From: Fimbriiglobus sp.
GTDB lineage: Bacteria; Planctomycetota; Planctomycetia; Gemmatales; Gemmataceae
DNA length: 36,742 nt
Direction: 5' to 3'
Assembly (NCBI GenBank): GCA_025351325.1
Contig: JANXWE010000310.1
Location: forward strand, 1-36,742
In this document: one piece after another, positions 25,157 through 30,664 of the stretch
Layout of the letters: each line of letters starts with the position of its first letter
Position numbering within the stretch: position 1 is the first letter of the stretch
The notes under the pieces: generated by a model
The model's database searches: none
Told to the model about the DNA's origin: nothing
What the model saw: only the letters and a program-made list of their open reading frames with translations
Made by a program: the position numbers and the translations under genes

Positions 25157-25876
25157 ATGCGTTTGTTCGTCTCACTGTTTCTCGCGGGTCTCTGCGGCTC
25201 CGCATTCGCTCAGACCAAGCCGACCGAACCGGCCAAAGGCGAAACACCCCTGGTGAAGCCTCTCGAAGGCAAATCGGAAACGGTCAAACTCTTCGATGGC
25301 AAGACGCTCGATGGCTGGGAAGGTTACGGAGACCAATGGAGCGTCGTCGATGGCGCCATCGTCGCCAAGAACGACACCGAGGTGAAGTTCAGCACCTATT
25401 TGCTGACCAAAGAAAAGTACACCGATTTCCGCCTGACATTCAGCAGCAAGCTGGTGAAATCGGAGATGCACTCGGGCGTGGCATTCTGGGGCAAAGTCAA
25501 GCCGGACGTCAGCAAGGAACCGGAAAAGGACCGCACGAAGCACACCTACGCCGGTCACCTCGTCATGTTCCCGTCGGATTACGGCATGTACGATCTCTTC
25601 GGCCGCAACGGCCTGCCCGTCAACGGTGCGGCGGCGAAGAAAGTCGGCAAGCAGCACGACTGGAACGAGATCGAGATCTTGGCCCAAGGCAACCGCGTCC
25701 GCGTGGCCGTCAACGGCACGGCCGTGGTCGATTGGCGCGACCCGAAACCCGAAACGATCGGTGCCGCGCCGATCGGTTTGCAACTGCACAGCAACAAAGA
25801 AAAGCAAGAGATCCACTTCAAAGGGTTGACGTTGGAAACGTTCCCGAAGGACGACAAGTTGATTTCGGTGAAGTGA
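25157..25876 (+). CDS. DUF1080 (3-keto-disaccharide hydrolase-like) secreted protein
   Basis: This is a 239-residue protein with a Sec signal peptide (MRLFVSLFLAGLCGSAFAQ, cleavage after AFA). The DUF1080 signature KLFDGKTLDGWEGYGDQWSV lies at about residues 44-63, followed by a jelly-roll, LamG-like domain through WNEIEILAQGNRVRVAVNG and IGLQLHSNKEKQEIHFKGL. The family (Pfam name 3-keto-disaccharide hydrolase) is abundant in Planctomycetes and is linked to hydrolysis of oxidised glycosides made by Gfo/Idh-type enzymes. A Gfo/Idh/MocA oxidoreductase is in this window (31821-33266), but not adjacent. Role as an enzyme here is inferred. Confidence 0.9.
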   Translation: MRLFVSLFLAGLCGSAFAQTKPTEPAKGETPLVKPLEGKSETVKLFDGKTLDGWEGYGDQWSVVDGAIVAKNDTEVKFSTYLLTKEKYTDFRLTFSSKLVKSEMHSGVAFWGKVKPDVSKEPEKDRTKHTYAGHLVMFPSDYGMYDLFGRNGLPVNGAAAKKVGKQHDWNEIEILAQGNRVRVAVNGTAVVDWRDPKPETIGAAPIGLQLHSNKEKQEIHFKGLTLETFPKDDKLISVK

Positions 25877-25888
25877 CAAATTGGAACA

Positions 25889-25923
25889 GGCCCCTCTCGG
25901 AAACTCACGTTTCGAGAGGGGCC
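25889..25923 (+). terminator. Hairpin after the DUF1080 gene
   Basis: Arms 25889-25899 and 25913-25923 pair over 11 bp and continue as AAAC/GTTT past a single bulged G, with a small loop. It starts 12 bases after the DUF1080 stop. There is no T-run, so it may be a transcript end protector or a weak terminator. Confidence 0.55.
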
Positions 25924-25979
25924 GCGTTCGGACGAAGGCATTCAACGGCGAAAGCAATTTGGACGATGGACATCGCATC

Positions 25980-26660
25980 ATGATCAGTGATCTGCCGGGG
26001 CGTCGGTGGTTCGAGTGGTCCAGACCGGGCCGGTTTCTCCTCTTCACGTTGTCGGCAACTTCCATCTGGTGCCTGTTGGCCGAGTTTTACGGCGTCTGCT
26101 CGATGCAGGCGTTCACGCTCGCGGTTCTCTTTCCCGCGACGGTCGCGATCCTGGCCCTCGCCATTCGGGATCGGATCTGTGGCGACGGTCATTTGTGGCG
26201 TGCCGTCGTGGTGGGCGGGCTGGCCGGTTTCGTCGCCGCGTGCGCATACGACATTTTCCGGTTGCCATTCGTGTTCGCCCGCGAGTGGGGCATCGACGAC
26301 GCGGTTCCACCGCTGAAGCTGTTCAAGGTGTTCCCCAGATTCGGGGCGATAATTCTGGGCGAAGCCGCCGAGCAGCCGAACGATTCGCTCGCCGCACACA
26401 TCACCGGTTGGGCCTATCACTTCTCGAACGGCGTCTCGTTCGGCGTGATGTATCTCGCCATGGTCGGTGACGCCCGGCGGCGTAACTGGTGGTGGGCGGT
26501 CGCTTTGGCGACGGGGCTGGAATTGGCCATGCTCGTGACGCCCTACCCAGCGTTCTTTTCCATACCCGTCACCCCGACCTTCATCGCGGTCACGCTCACG
26601 GCGCACTTGGTCTTCGGGGTGGTGCTGGGCTTACTTTGCAAACGGTGGGCGGGACGATGA
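25980..26660 (+). CDS. Polytopic membrane protein, unrecognised
   Basis: This is a 226-residue protein. ATG 25980 is chosen as the first Met before the membrane segments; no strong ribosome-binding site is seen. Hydrophobic stretches at about residues 17-37, 42-60, 75-92, 133-155, 162-185 and 192-220 predict five or six transmembrane helices. Polar conserved-looking loops include YDIFRLPFVFAREWG and AAHITGWAYHFSNGVSFG; the His/Asn pair in the latter lies within or next to a helix. I cannot name a family. Its last 30 bases overlap the convergent small gene at 26631-27080. Confidence 0.65.
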   Translation: MISDLPGRRWFEWSRPGRFLLFTLSATSIWCLLAEFYGVCSMQAFTLAVLFPATVAILALAIRDRICGDGHLWRAVVVGGLAGFVAACAYDIFRLPFVFAREWGIDDAVPPLKLFKVFPRFGAIILGEAAEQPNDSLAAHITGWAYHFSNGVSFGVMYLAMVGDARRRNWWWAVALATGLELAMLVTPYPAFFSIPVTPTFIAVTLTAHLVFGVVLGLLCKRWAGR

Positions 26661-27080
26661 ATCGAGATGCTCGCCAACTTGATTAGGAACGCCCACTTTG
26701 CTCGCCACCAGCAGCGACACGGCCCGGATGGTACAAGGTATGCGTTCCGTGTCTGAAATTGAGAGGACGATGCCGAACTCCGACTCCAACTCCTCGATTA
26801 AATCGGCCATGTCCAACTCGGCCCAGAATAATGCGAAGTCGTCGTCGGGTAGCAGTTTCTCGGCCGGGTAACACATCTGTTTGGCAAATACCCGCCGCAC
26901 CTGCGGCGGTATGTGGGGTGGCACGTCGTCCGTGGCGAAGTACCGGGCGACCCACTCCGCGTCCGGCAGCGGCTCGCGGGCCGCCAACTCATGATCGAAC
27001 TGACGGAACCGGCGCAGATTTGGGTCGAGCCGCCACAGCAGCACCAAGACCAACACCGCAACGCCGATGTATTCCCACAC
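26631..27080 (-). CDS. Membrane-anchored acyl-carrier-protein-like protein lacking the carrier serine
   Basis: This is a 149-residue protein. GTG 27080 is chosen for AGAGG seven bases upstream and because it puts a hydrophobic anchor first (VWEYIGVAVLVLVLLWRLDP). A cytoplasmic region with LPDDDFALFWAELDMADLIE and ELESEFGIVLSISDTERIPC follows (about residues 85-125), which lines up with acyl carrier proteins around the DSLD...ELEEEF...I segment. The phosphopantetheine-bearing Ser is replaced (AELD instead of DSLD), so it should not carry acyl groups. It is the last gene of the minus-strand small-gene array and is preceded by the shared 3' block at 27104-27176. The ACP likeness is my reading; the function is unknown. 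Confidence 0.55.
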   Translation of the reverse strand: MWEYIGVAVLVLVLLWRLDPNLRRFRQFDHELAAREPLPDAEWVARYFATDDVPPHIPPQVRRVFAKQMCYPAEKLLPDDDFALFWAELDMADLIEELESEFGIVLSISDTERIPCTIRAVSLLVASKVGVPNQVGEHLDSSSRPPFAK

Positions 27081-27103
27081 TGCGCGACCTCTTTGCCGCC
27101 CGG

Positions 27104-27176
27104 CTGAAGCTTGGTTAGGCGTCGTTGACCTGCCGCGGCAACCGTGACCGCCGCACGATGAGGGCATACAGCACGC
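27104..27176. repeat. Shared 3' block, copy 1 (gene end plus integron-like inverse core)
   Basis: Positions 27104-27135 match 27822-27853 at 29 of 32 positions, and weaker similarity extends to 27176 and 27894. On the minus strand the block covers the last codons of the small membrane gene (VRRSRLPRQVNDA), its stop codon inside GCCTAAC (27120-27114), and CAAGCTTCAG beyond the stop. GCCTAAC fits the RYYYAAC inverse core of integron attC sites. Confidence 0.8.
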
Positions 27177-27393
27177 CGGCAATTGCCCCGACCACCAACC
27201 CCATTTTAATGCCAAATATGATCCCGCCATACATGACTTCTAAAGGCCTTTTAATCGGTTCTTGGCCTTCCGGCAGGGGCGGAACCAGCCAGTGTTCCAA
27301 GGCGGGACCCATTACCGAGCCGATGCCGGAGCCCGCCATGGCAAACCCAAACGCACACCCGATCACGTTTGGGAGATGCAAACGCTTCACCAC
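27115..27393 (-). CDS. Small two-helix membrane protein of the array
   Basis: This is a 92-residue protein if it starts at GTG 27393, which follows GCAGAGAG; a longer frame from GTG 27504, overlapping the upstream stop as GTGA, would give 129 residues. I prefer the shorter one, because the extra codons are A+T-rich and coincide with a leader that recurs before another gene in a different frame. Two hydrophobic segments (VIGCAFGFAMAGSGIGSVMG; IIFGIKMGLVVGAIAGVLYA) flank a polar loop (PPLPEGQEPIKRP). The C-terminus LIVRRSRLPRQVNDA is basic and is copied in the mini-gene at 27833-27916. Family unknown. Confidence 0.55.
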   Translation of the reverse strand: MVKRLHLPNVIGCAFGFAMAGSGIGSVMGPALEHWLVPPLPEGQEPIKRPLEVMYGGIIFGIKMGLVVGAIAGVLYALIVRRSRLPRQVNDA

Positions 27394-27452
27394 TGGGACG
27401 CTCTCTGCCGCCGGTAATCGCAAAAACAAATCATACCCCGCCGTTAACTGTC
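27393..27452 (-). promoter_or_regulatory. Shared leader, copy 1 (before the small membrane gene)
   Basis: On the minus strand this reads GACAGTT, an 11-base spacer, ATGATTTGTTTTTGCGA (27434-27418), then CGGCGGCAGAGAG just before the GTG start. The 17-base ATGATTTGTTTTTGCGA recurs exactly at 29700-29684, also downstream of GACAGTT (12-base spacer) and upstream of a GCAGCAGAGGG ribosome-binding element and GTG start. The shared parts are in different reading frames relative to the two genes, which supports a noncoding leader. Confidence 0.65.
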
Positions 27453-27500
27453 GTTTTGGTTCAATCATCACAGCACATCTATCGTCATTATTCTTTCTAC

Positions 27501-27773
27501 TCACGACTCACCAAATCGGGCATCGCGATGAGTGGGTTGCGGCCCCCACCCGGTGGAAAGTTCAATGATCTCATCAGCGGTTAAAACTTCCCATCGTGCC
27601 CGCAGGAACTCCCAGTTGGCGGCGTGGTACTTCTTGAGCACCGCTATGGCTGCCGCCTTCAACTTCTCGGCCCGCACGTGGATCACCTCAGTCGTATAGC
27701 CATGCCTGATGGCGTGATCGAGTTCCTGCTTGCGGCGGGCTAGAACGAGACGCTTGTCGGAATTCTTGGCCAC
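27501..27773 (-). CDS. Small basic helical protein of the array, unrecognised
   Basis: This is a 90-residue protein from GTG 27773, with AGAGGG about eight bases upstream inside a leader-like sequence (CGCAGAGGGTTTCGG). It is rich in Lys, Arg and Ala with helical pattern (LVLARRKQELDHAIRHGYTT; AEKLKAAAIAVLKKYHAANW), followed by LTADEIIELSTGWGPQPTHR. No signal peptide or membrane segment is seen. I cannot assign a family. It lies between the mini-gene at 27833-27916 and the small membrane gene, all on the minus strand. Confidence 0.5.
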   Translation of the reverse strand: MAKNSDKRLVLARRKQELDHAIRHGYTTEVIHVRAEKLKAAAIAVLKKYHAANWEFLRARWEVLTADEIIELSTGWGPQPTHRDARFGES

Positions 27774-27821
27774 CCCGAAACCCTCTGCGAACCAACAATG
27801 TCGTTCAGGGGCCGCCTTCGA

Positions 27822-27894
27822 CTGAAGCTGAGTTAGGCGTCGCTGACCTGCCGTCTCAGTCGCGACCGCCGCACAAGGATCGCATACAGCAACC
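27822..27894. repeat. Shared 3' block, copy 2
   Basis: This is the partner of 27104-27176 at an offset of 718 bases, same orientation. On the minus strand it again holds the end of a VRRSRLRRQVSDA-type frame, the stop inside GCCTAAC (27838-27832), and TCAGCTTCAG. Here the upstream body of the membrane gene is missing. Confidence 0.8.
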
Positions 27895-27916
27895 AAAATG
27901 AGATGAACCCACCCAT
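27833..27916 (-). pseudogene. 27-residue C-terminal fragment of the small membrane gene (or mini membrane peptide)
   Basis: The frame from ATG 27916 encodes MGGFISFWLLYAILVRRSRL plus RRQVSDA. Its last 19 residues match the C-terminus of the protein at 27115-27393 (VLYALIVRRSRLPRQVNDA), and homology continues past the stop codon. It begins 16 bases after the stop of the upstream gene. It keeps one hydrophobic helix and a basic tail, so it could still be expressed as a micro-membrane protein, but the shared 3' flank suggests a truncated copy. An AAGG lies 11 bases upstream of the ATG, a poor spacing. Confidence 0.5.
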
Positions 27917-27932
27917 CCCCTGCAACACCTTG

Positions 27933-28550
27933 CTAGACCGAGCTTGTCCTCTCGAACCCGCGCTGTAGCGATCCGGTCTCCGATGATTGTTCCACGAAGT
28001 AAGTGTCAGTCCGGTAGCAGCGGGAAAAGCGATCCGAAGCCTCGGGTACCAGATGGGGCTTGATACACTCCTCGAATACTTCACGGAAGGCTGTGTCGCG
28101 CAACTCGGCTGTCGTCCAAGATCGGAACTTGCCCCCTTGCTTGAATTCCCACCCAAGCGCGATCCGCTCAACGTGAATGCCGAACGACTCCGCAGAATAG
28201 CCACTCACGAAGACCCCCGCGTGATCCAACCGATAGTTGCAGGACGGATGTCCATCGGCGCAGGCGATAGACCACTTCAGGCCATTCGATTCGGACTTGA
28301 TGTGGACCGTGTTTGCATCCCACCAGTAGGGATCGCGGTGTGCCAACCCCCAGATCGACCAATCGGAGGTCGACTGCTCCACGTATCCTGCGTAGCGGTC
28401 ATGGAAGGCCAACCAAGGGGCGAAGCACGGGAAGCCGGCCTCCCGAATGATCGACTCGACTTCTGCGGTTGGAACGGCTGCACGCCGTTCCAAAGTGTCG
28501 AGATACCGACGAGCGCGAGGGCTGAGTTCGATCAAGATACCGGCACTCAT
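27933..28550 (-). CDS. 205-residue cytoplasmic protein of the array, unrecognised
   Basis: ATG 28550 is chosen because GAGG lies nine bases upstream; a GTG at 28565 has none. The protein opens MSAGILIELSPRARRYLDTL and contains VESIIREAGFPCFAPWLAFH, YAGYVEQSTSDWSIWGLAHR, WSIACADGHPSCNYRLDHAG and VSGYSAESFGIHVERIAL. It is rich in Trp, Tyr and His with no signal peptide. The pattern (helix, Pro-turn, W-x-x-F, Gly, mixed beta strands) is reminiscent of SUKH/SMI1-KNR4-like immunity proteins, but I cannot support that with a signature. It sits mid-array on the minus strand. Confidence 0.6.
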   Translation of the reverse strand: MSAGILIELSPRARRYLDTLERRAAVPTAEVESIIREAGFPCFAPWLAFHDRYAGYVEQSTSDWSIWGLAHRDPYWWDANTVHIKSESNGLKWSIACADGHPSCNYRLDHAGVFVSGYSAESFGIHVERIALGWEFKQGGKFRSWTTAELRDTAFREVFEECIKPHLVPEASDRFSRCYRTDTYFVEQSSETGSLQRGFERTSSV

Positions 28551-28614
28551 CCGTTGAGTCCTCACGTCGCGCAGTTGTTGGTCGTCTCACACTTCGCTGG
28601 ATAGAACCCGACAT

Positions 28615-28878
28615 TCAACACTGCGGCAAGAACTTTTTCGTCCGGTAATGCCGCACCCGCCGAATCTTCACAGCCGTAATTGCCTTGTCGTTCCACGCCC
28701 GGCGTGGCTCAACACAATTATGCTGAAGCCACGCGACATCTTCCACTTCCATCATTCGATGGCAGGTATGAAACTCCTTGATCTCGAACCGATCACGCTT
28801 GGCAGGTGCAAACGCTTCACCACTGGGCCCCCTCTGCCGCCGAATGACCCCGCGCAGCCGCAGCAGAACAGACTTCAA
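28615..28878 (-). pseudogene. Chimeric or decayed small gene of the array
   Basis: The open frame on the minus strand (TTG 28878) encodes 87 residues, but the first third is built from the shared leader and from a block copied from the start of the small membrane gene, read in another frame (28791-28828 matches 27361-27398). The rest reads FEIKEFHTCHRMMEVEDVAW, LQHNCVEPRRAWNDKAITAV and ends RTKKFLPQC, which looks like a genuine protein part. In the frame homologous to the membrane gene (VVKRLHLPSVIGSR), translation stops early. No well-placed ribosome-binding site serves the main frame. I regard it as a fusion of a leader/gene-start module with the remnant of a different gene. Confidence 0.45.
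28791..28853. repeat. Copied gene-start block plus leader core
   Basis: Positions 28791-28827 match 27361-27397 at 34 of 37 positions, and the similarity continues through CTCTGCCGCCG with a small indel (27361-27414 against 28791-28842). The adjoining 28830-28853 matches 29648-29671 at 21 of 24 positions, and its 13-base GCCGAATGACCCC (28839-28851) recurs exactly at 30230-30242. Read on the minus strand these are start-proximal leader elements GGGGTCATTCGGC followed by GGCAGAGGG. Confidence 0.8.
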
Positions 28879-28890
28879 CCCACGCGAAAT

Positions 28891-29292
28891 CTACTTGCCC
28901 TCGACGTCGACTCCCGCTGACGTGTCCACCCAACGGTAGAGCGTCTCTTGCCACCGATGACCGCCGTATAACCGAGTCAGGGACGAGTCGAAGGCCCGCG
29001 GATCGGCACGCAACACCTCGCGGAGGATGGGTTGCAAGGTGACCGCCTCGTAGAAGTCGCTGCGATCCTGGGTGGGATCCAGCAGTACCCGCATCGGGGT
29101 GTCCGCCCATCCATCTTTGGGCCAGCCGACCAGCTCCCGCACGCCGAACGGTTGGCCCCTGCGGTTCACGACCCACGAGCACACGACCCCGTGGACGAAC
29201 AGTCTGATCGCCGCCCACGACTCCGCCGACAGTTCGTAGAGTCCGTCCTGCCACGTCTCCTCGTTCGGCCTCGGTTCATCCGGCGTCAGCAC
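28891..29292 (-). CDS. 133-residue cytoplasmic protein of the array, unrecognised
   Basis: GTG 29292 is preceded by GGAGGG with suitable spacing; this site lies inside the end of the upstream gene (29296), so the two are tightly coupled. The protein contains NEETWQDGLYELSAESWAAI, RLFVHGVVCSWVVNRRGQPF, GVRELVGWPKDGW and LTRLYGGHRWQETLYRWVD. It has many Trp and Arg residues, no signal peptide and no membrane helix. I do not recognise a family. The region after its stop (28879-28890) leads straight into the chimeric gene. Confidence 0.6.
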   Translation of the reverse strand: MLTPDEPRPNEETWQDGLYELSAESWAAIRLFVHGVVCSWVVNRRGQPFGVRELVGWPKDGWADTPMRVLLDPTQDRSDFYEAVTLQPILREVLRADPRAFDSSLTRLYGGHRWQETLYRWVDTSAGVDVEGK

Positions 29293-29295
29293 GCG

Positions 29296-29640
29296 TCATC
29301 CCTCCTGCCGCCGAACACCACCCATATCGGTCGCTAACCCGGTGCGAAATATGGCCAAGAATTCCAGTAGCATTTGCCTCGCGGACTCGTCGCAGGTGTA
29401 GTGGTTGAGGAACACCGACGACGTGTTGTGTGTACGATCCTCGACTACAGCCACCAACTCGGCAAGCTGGAGCAGCGCATCGGCCACTTTCGCTGGCCCT
29501 GCCACACGCCGCCACGCCGCGATGACCTCAGGATCGGTGGTGATGGCGTCGATGCCACAGCACTCACGGACGCACTCGACCTCACAGTGCAGGAAGCACT
29601 CTTGCAAGGGAGACGGTATTTCAACCGACACATCCGGCAC
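29296..29640 (-). CDS. DUF6331-like small protein of the array
   Basis: This is a 114-residue protein from GTG 29640, chosen for GCAGAGGG upstream; the frame extends to ATG 29700, but that part is the shared leader. The segments LQECFLHCEVECVRECCGID, AITTDPEVIAAW and SSVFLNHYTCDESARQMLLE match my memory of the DUF6331 family of planctomycete and related proteins. The Cys cluster (C-x2-HC-x3-C-x3-CC) could bind metal or form a redox centre; this is not shown. It ends with codons that supply the ribosome-binding site of the next gene. Confidence 0.6.
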   Translation of the reverse strand: MPDVSVEIPSPLQECFLHCEVECVRECCGIDAITTDPEVIAAWRRVAGPAKVADALLQLAELVAVVEDRTHNTSSVFLNHYTCDESARQMLLEFLAIFRTGLATDMGGVRRQEG

Positions 29641-29719
29641 CCGCAAACCCTCTGCTGCAGAACGACCCCGCTCGAACAACGGTTCGCAAAAACAAATCAT
29701 TCACAGCCCATCAACTGTC
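29641..29719 (-). promoter_or_regulatory. Shared leader, copy 2 (before the DUF6331-like gene)
   Basis: On the minus strand this reads GACAGTT (overlapping the stop of the Sel1-type gene), a 12-base spacer, ATGATTTGTTTTTGCGA (29700-29684), GCGGGGTCGTTCTGCAGCAG, then AGGGTTTGCGG and the GTG start. The first part matches the leader at 27393-27452 and the second part matches 28830-28853 and, more weakly, 30222-30243. It therefore joins elements that are found separately elsewhere in the array. Confidence 0.65.
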
Positions 29720-30214
29720 TTCGCCGGGGAGTGGCAGGCCACTGTCAATCGTGTACTGCTCCATCATATCCAAGTATGGTTGCCCAGGACCCTCGCTCTG
29801 TGTCTGCGACCCGAACGAAGTGAACCCCTGCGCGTAGGCCAGGGTGTACAACTCGGCCGCCCTCGCCTTGCGAACTTCCCACGACCCGCCGCCGTAGCCG
29901 GAAACGTATATCCCTGCGAGGTTGAACGTCGCTATGCCATAGCCCGCTGCTGACGCCGCCTCTAGGAACCGTACACCCTGATTCCGATCCGCCGATGTCG
30001 TGGTTTCATCGAAGATCGGCCCTGTGTCAGAGTTCAGCTGTTCAAAGCTCTCGTACCGGTGAAAACTGTACAGCATCAGCGCCCCAACTCGGCTTTGAGC
30101 CTCCACGTCCCCGGCTTCGGCGAATGGGAGACACAGCCGATACGCCTCGGATAACTGACCAGCTTCGTACGCCGCCAGTGCGGCCGTACGGCGATCGTGT
30201 GAGCTGTTGTCCAT
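29711..30214 (-). CDS. Sel1-like repeat protein
   Basis: This is a 167-residue protein from ATG 30214. AYEAGQLSEAYRLCLPFAEA, then GDVEAQSRVGALML, and GVRFLEAASAAGYGIATFNL, then AGIYVSGYG show two Sel1-type (TPR-like) repeats with the A-x-x-G-x-x-x-A-x-x-x-L-G-x-x-Y spacing. A third partial repeat is ARAAELYTLAYAQGF. Sel1 proteins are helical adaptors often in signalling or in effector and immunity loci. No signal peptide is seen. It is the first gene of the array, 33 bases after the lipoprotein stop, with leader element GGGGTCATTCGGC (30242-30230) upstream. Confidence 0.75.
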   Translation of the reverse strand: MDNSSHDRRTAALAAYEAGQLSEAYRLCLPFAEAGDVEAQSRVGALMLYSFHRYESFEQLNSDTGPIFDETTTSADRNQGVRFLEAASAAGYGIATFNLAGIYVSGYGGGSWEVRKARAAELYTLAYAQGFTSFGSQTQSEGPGQPYLDMMEQYTIDSGLPLPGEDS

Positions 30215-30221
30215 CCGTTGT

Positions 30222-30243
30222 GCCCCTACGCCGAATGACCCCC
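30222..30243 (-). repeat. Leader core before the Sel1-like gene
   Basis: On the minus strand GGGGTCATTCGGCGTAGGGGC stands just upstream of the ATG at 30214. The 13 bases GGGGTCATTCGGC are identical to those at 28851-28839, and the purine-rich end is where the ribosome-binding site would be. Confidence 0.7.
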
Positions 30244-30247
30244 TGCA

Positions 30248-30664
30248 CTACTTCCCGATCTGCAACACGAGATCCACCTGACCCTCGTCCGGGATGGTGA
30301 TGTGCCAAGGCGTCTCGTTGGGGTTGCGATACTGGATAGGGATACCACCCATTTTTCCGGCTTTATCCGGGGCGGTGACTCCGCCGGCCGTACCGTCCGC
30401 AGCGGCGGCGCGGGCCGCTTCCGCGACCGTCACATGGTACTTCCCCGGCACCAGCTTCAACGTGAACTTCCCCTGGGCATCGGTGCCCGACGAATTGTTC
30501 TTTTGGTCGCGCTCTTGCGGATTGAAACTGACCACTTTCAGTGCGAGCGGTTTCCCGCCGGCGTCGAGCATTTGTCCGGACACGGTCACCGCGTTACGCG
30601 TCGCGGGCGGCTTGCTGCAACCCATCAAAATGATCGCACCGACCAATGGGAGGAACCGCAGCAT
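30248..30664 (-). CDS. Lipoprotein with transthyretin/carboxypeptidase-regulatory-like domain
   Basis: This is a 138-residue protein. ATG 30664 overlaps the stop of the upstream DUF1559 gene by one base (TGATG), so translation is coupled. The signal MLRFLPLVGAIILMGC ends in lipobox LMGC (Cys16). Residues about 27-75 (VTVSGQMLDAGGKPLALKVV, then TDAQGKFTLKLVPGKYHVTV) form the beta-sandwich pattern common to small planctomycete lipoproteins next to DUF1559 genes. The C-terminal part has GGIPIQYRNPNETPWHITI. It is likely anchored in a membrane facing the periplasm or outside; molecular role unknown. Confidence 0.88.
   Translation of the reverse strand: MLRFLPLVGAIILMGCSKPPATRNAVTVSGQMLDAGGKPLALKVVSFNPQERDQKNNSSGTDAQGKFTLKLVPGKYHVTVAEAARAAAADGTAGGVTAPDKAGKMGGIPIQYRNPNETPWHITIPDEGQVDLVLQIGK

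Noticed and set aside
26631-30243. Complete integron with attC sites
   Set aside because: Only RYYYAAC-like half-sites are visible, matching right halves and an integrase are missing, so it is reported only as a possibility.
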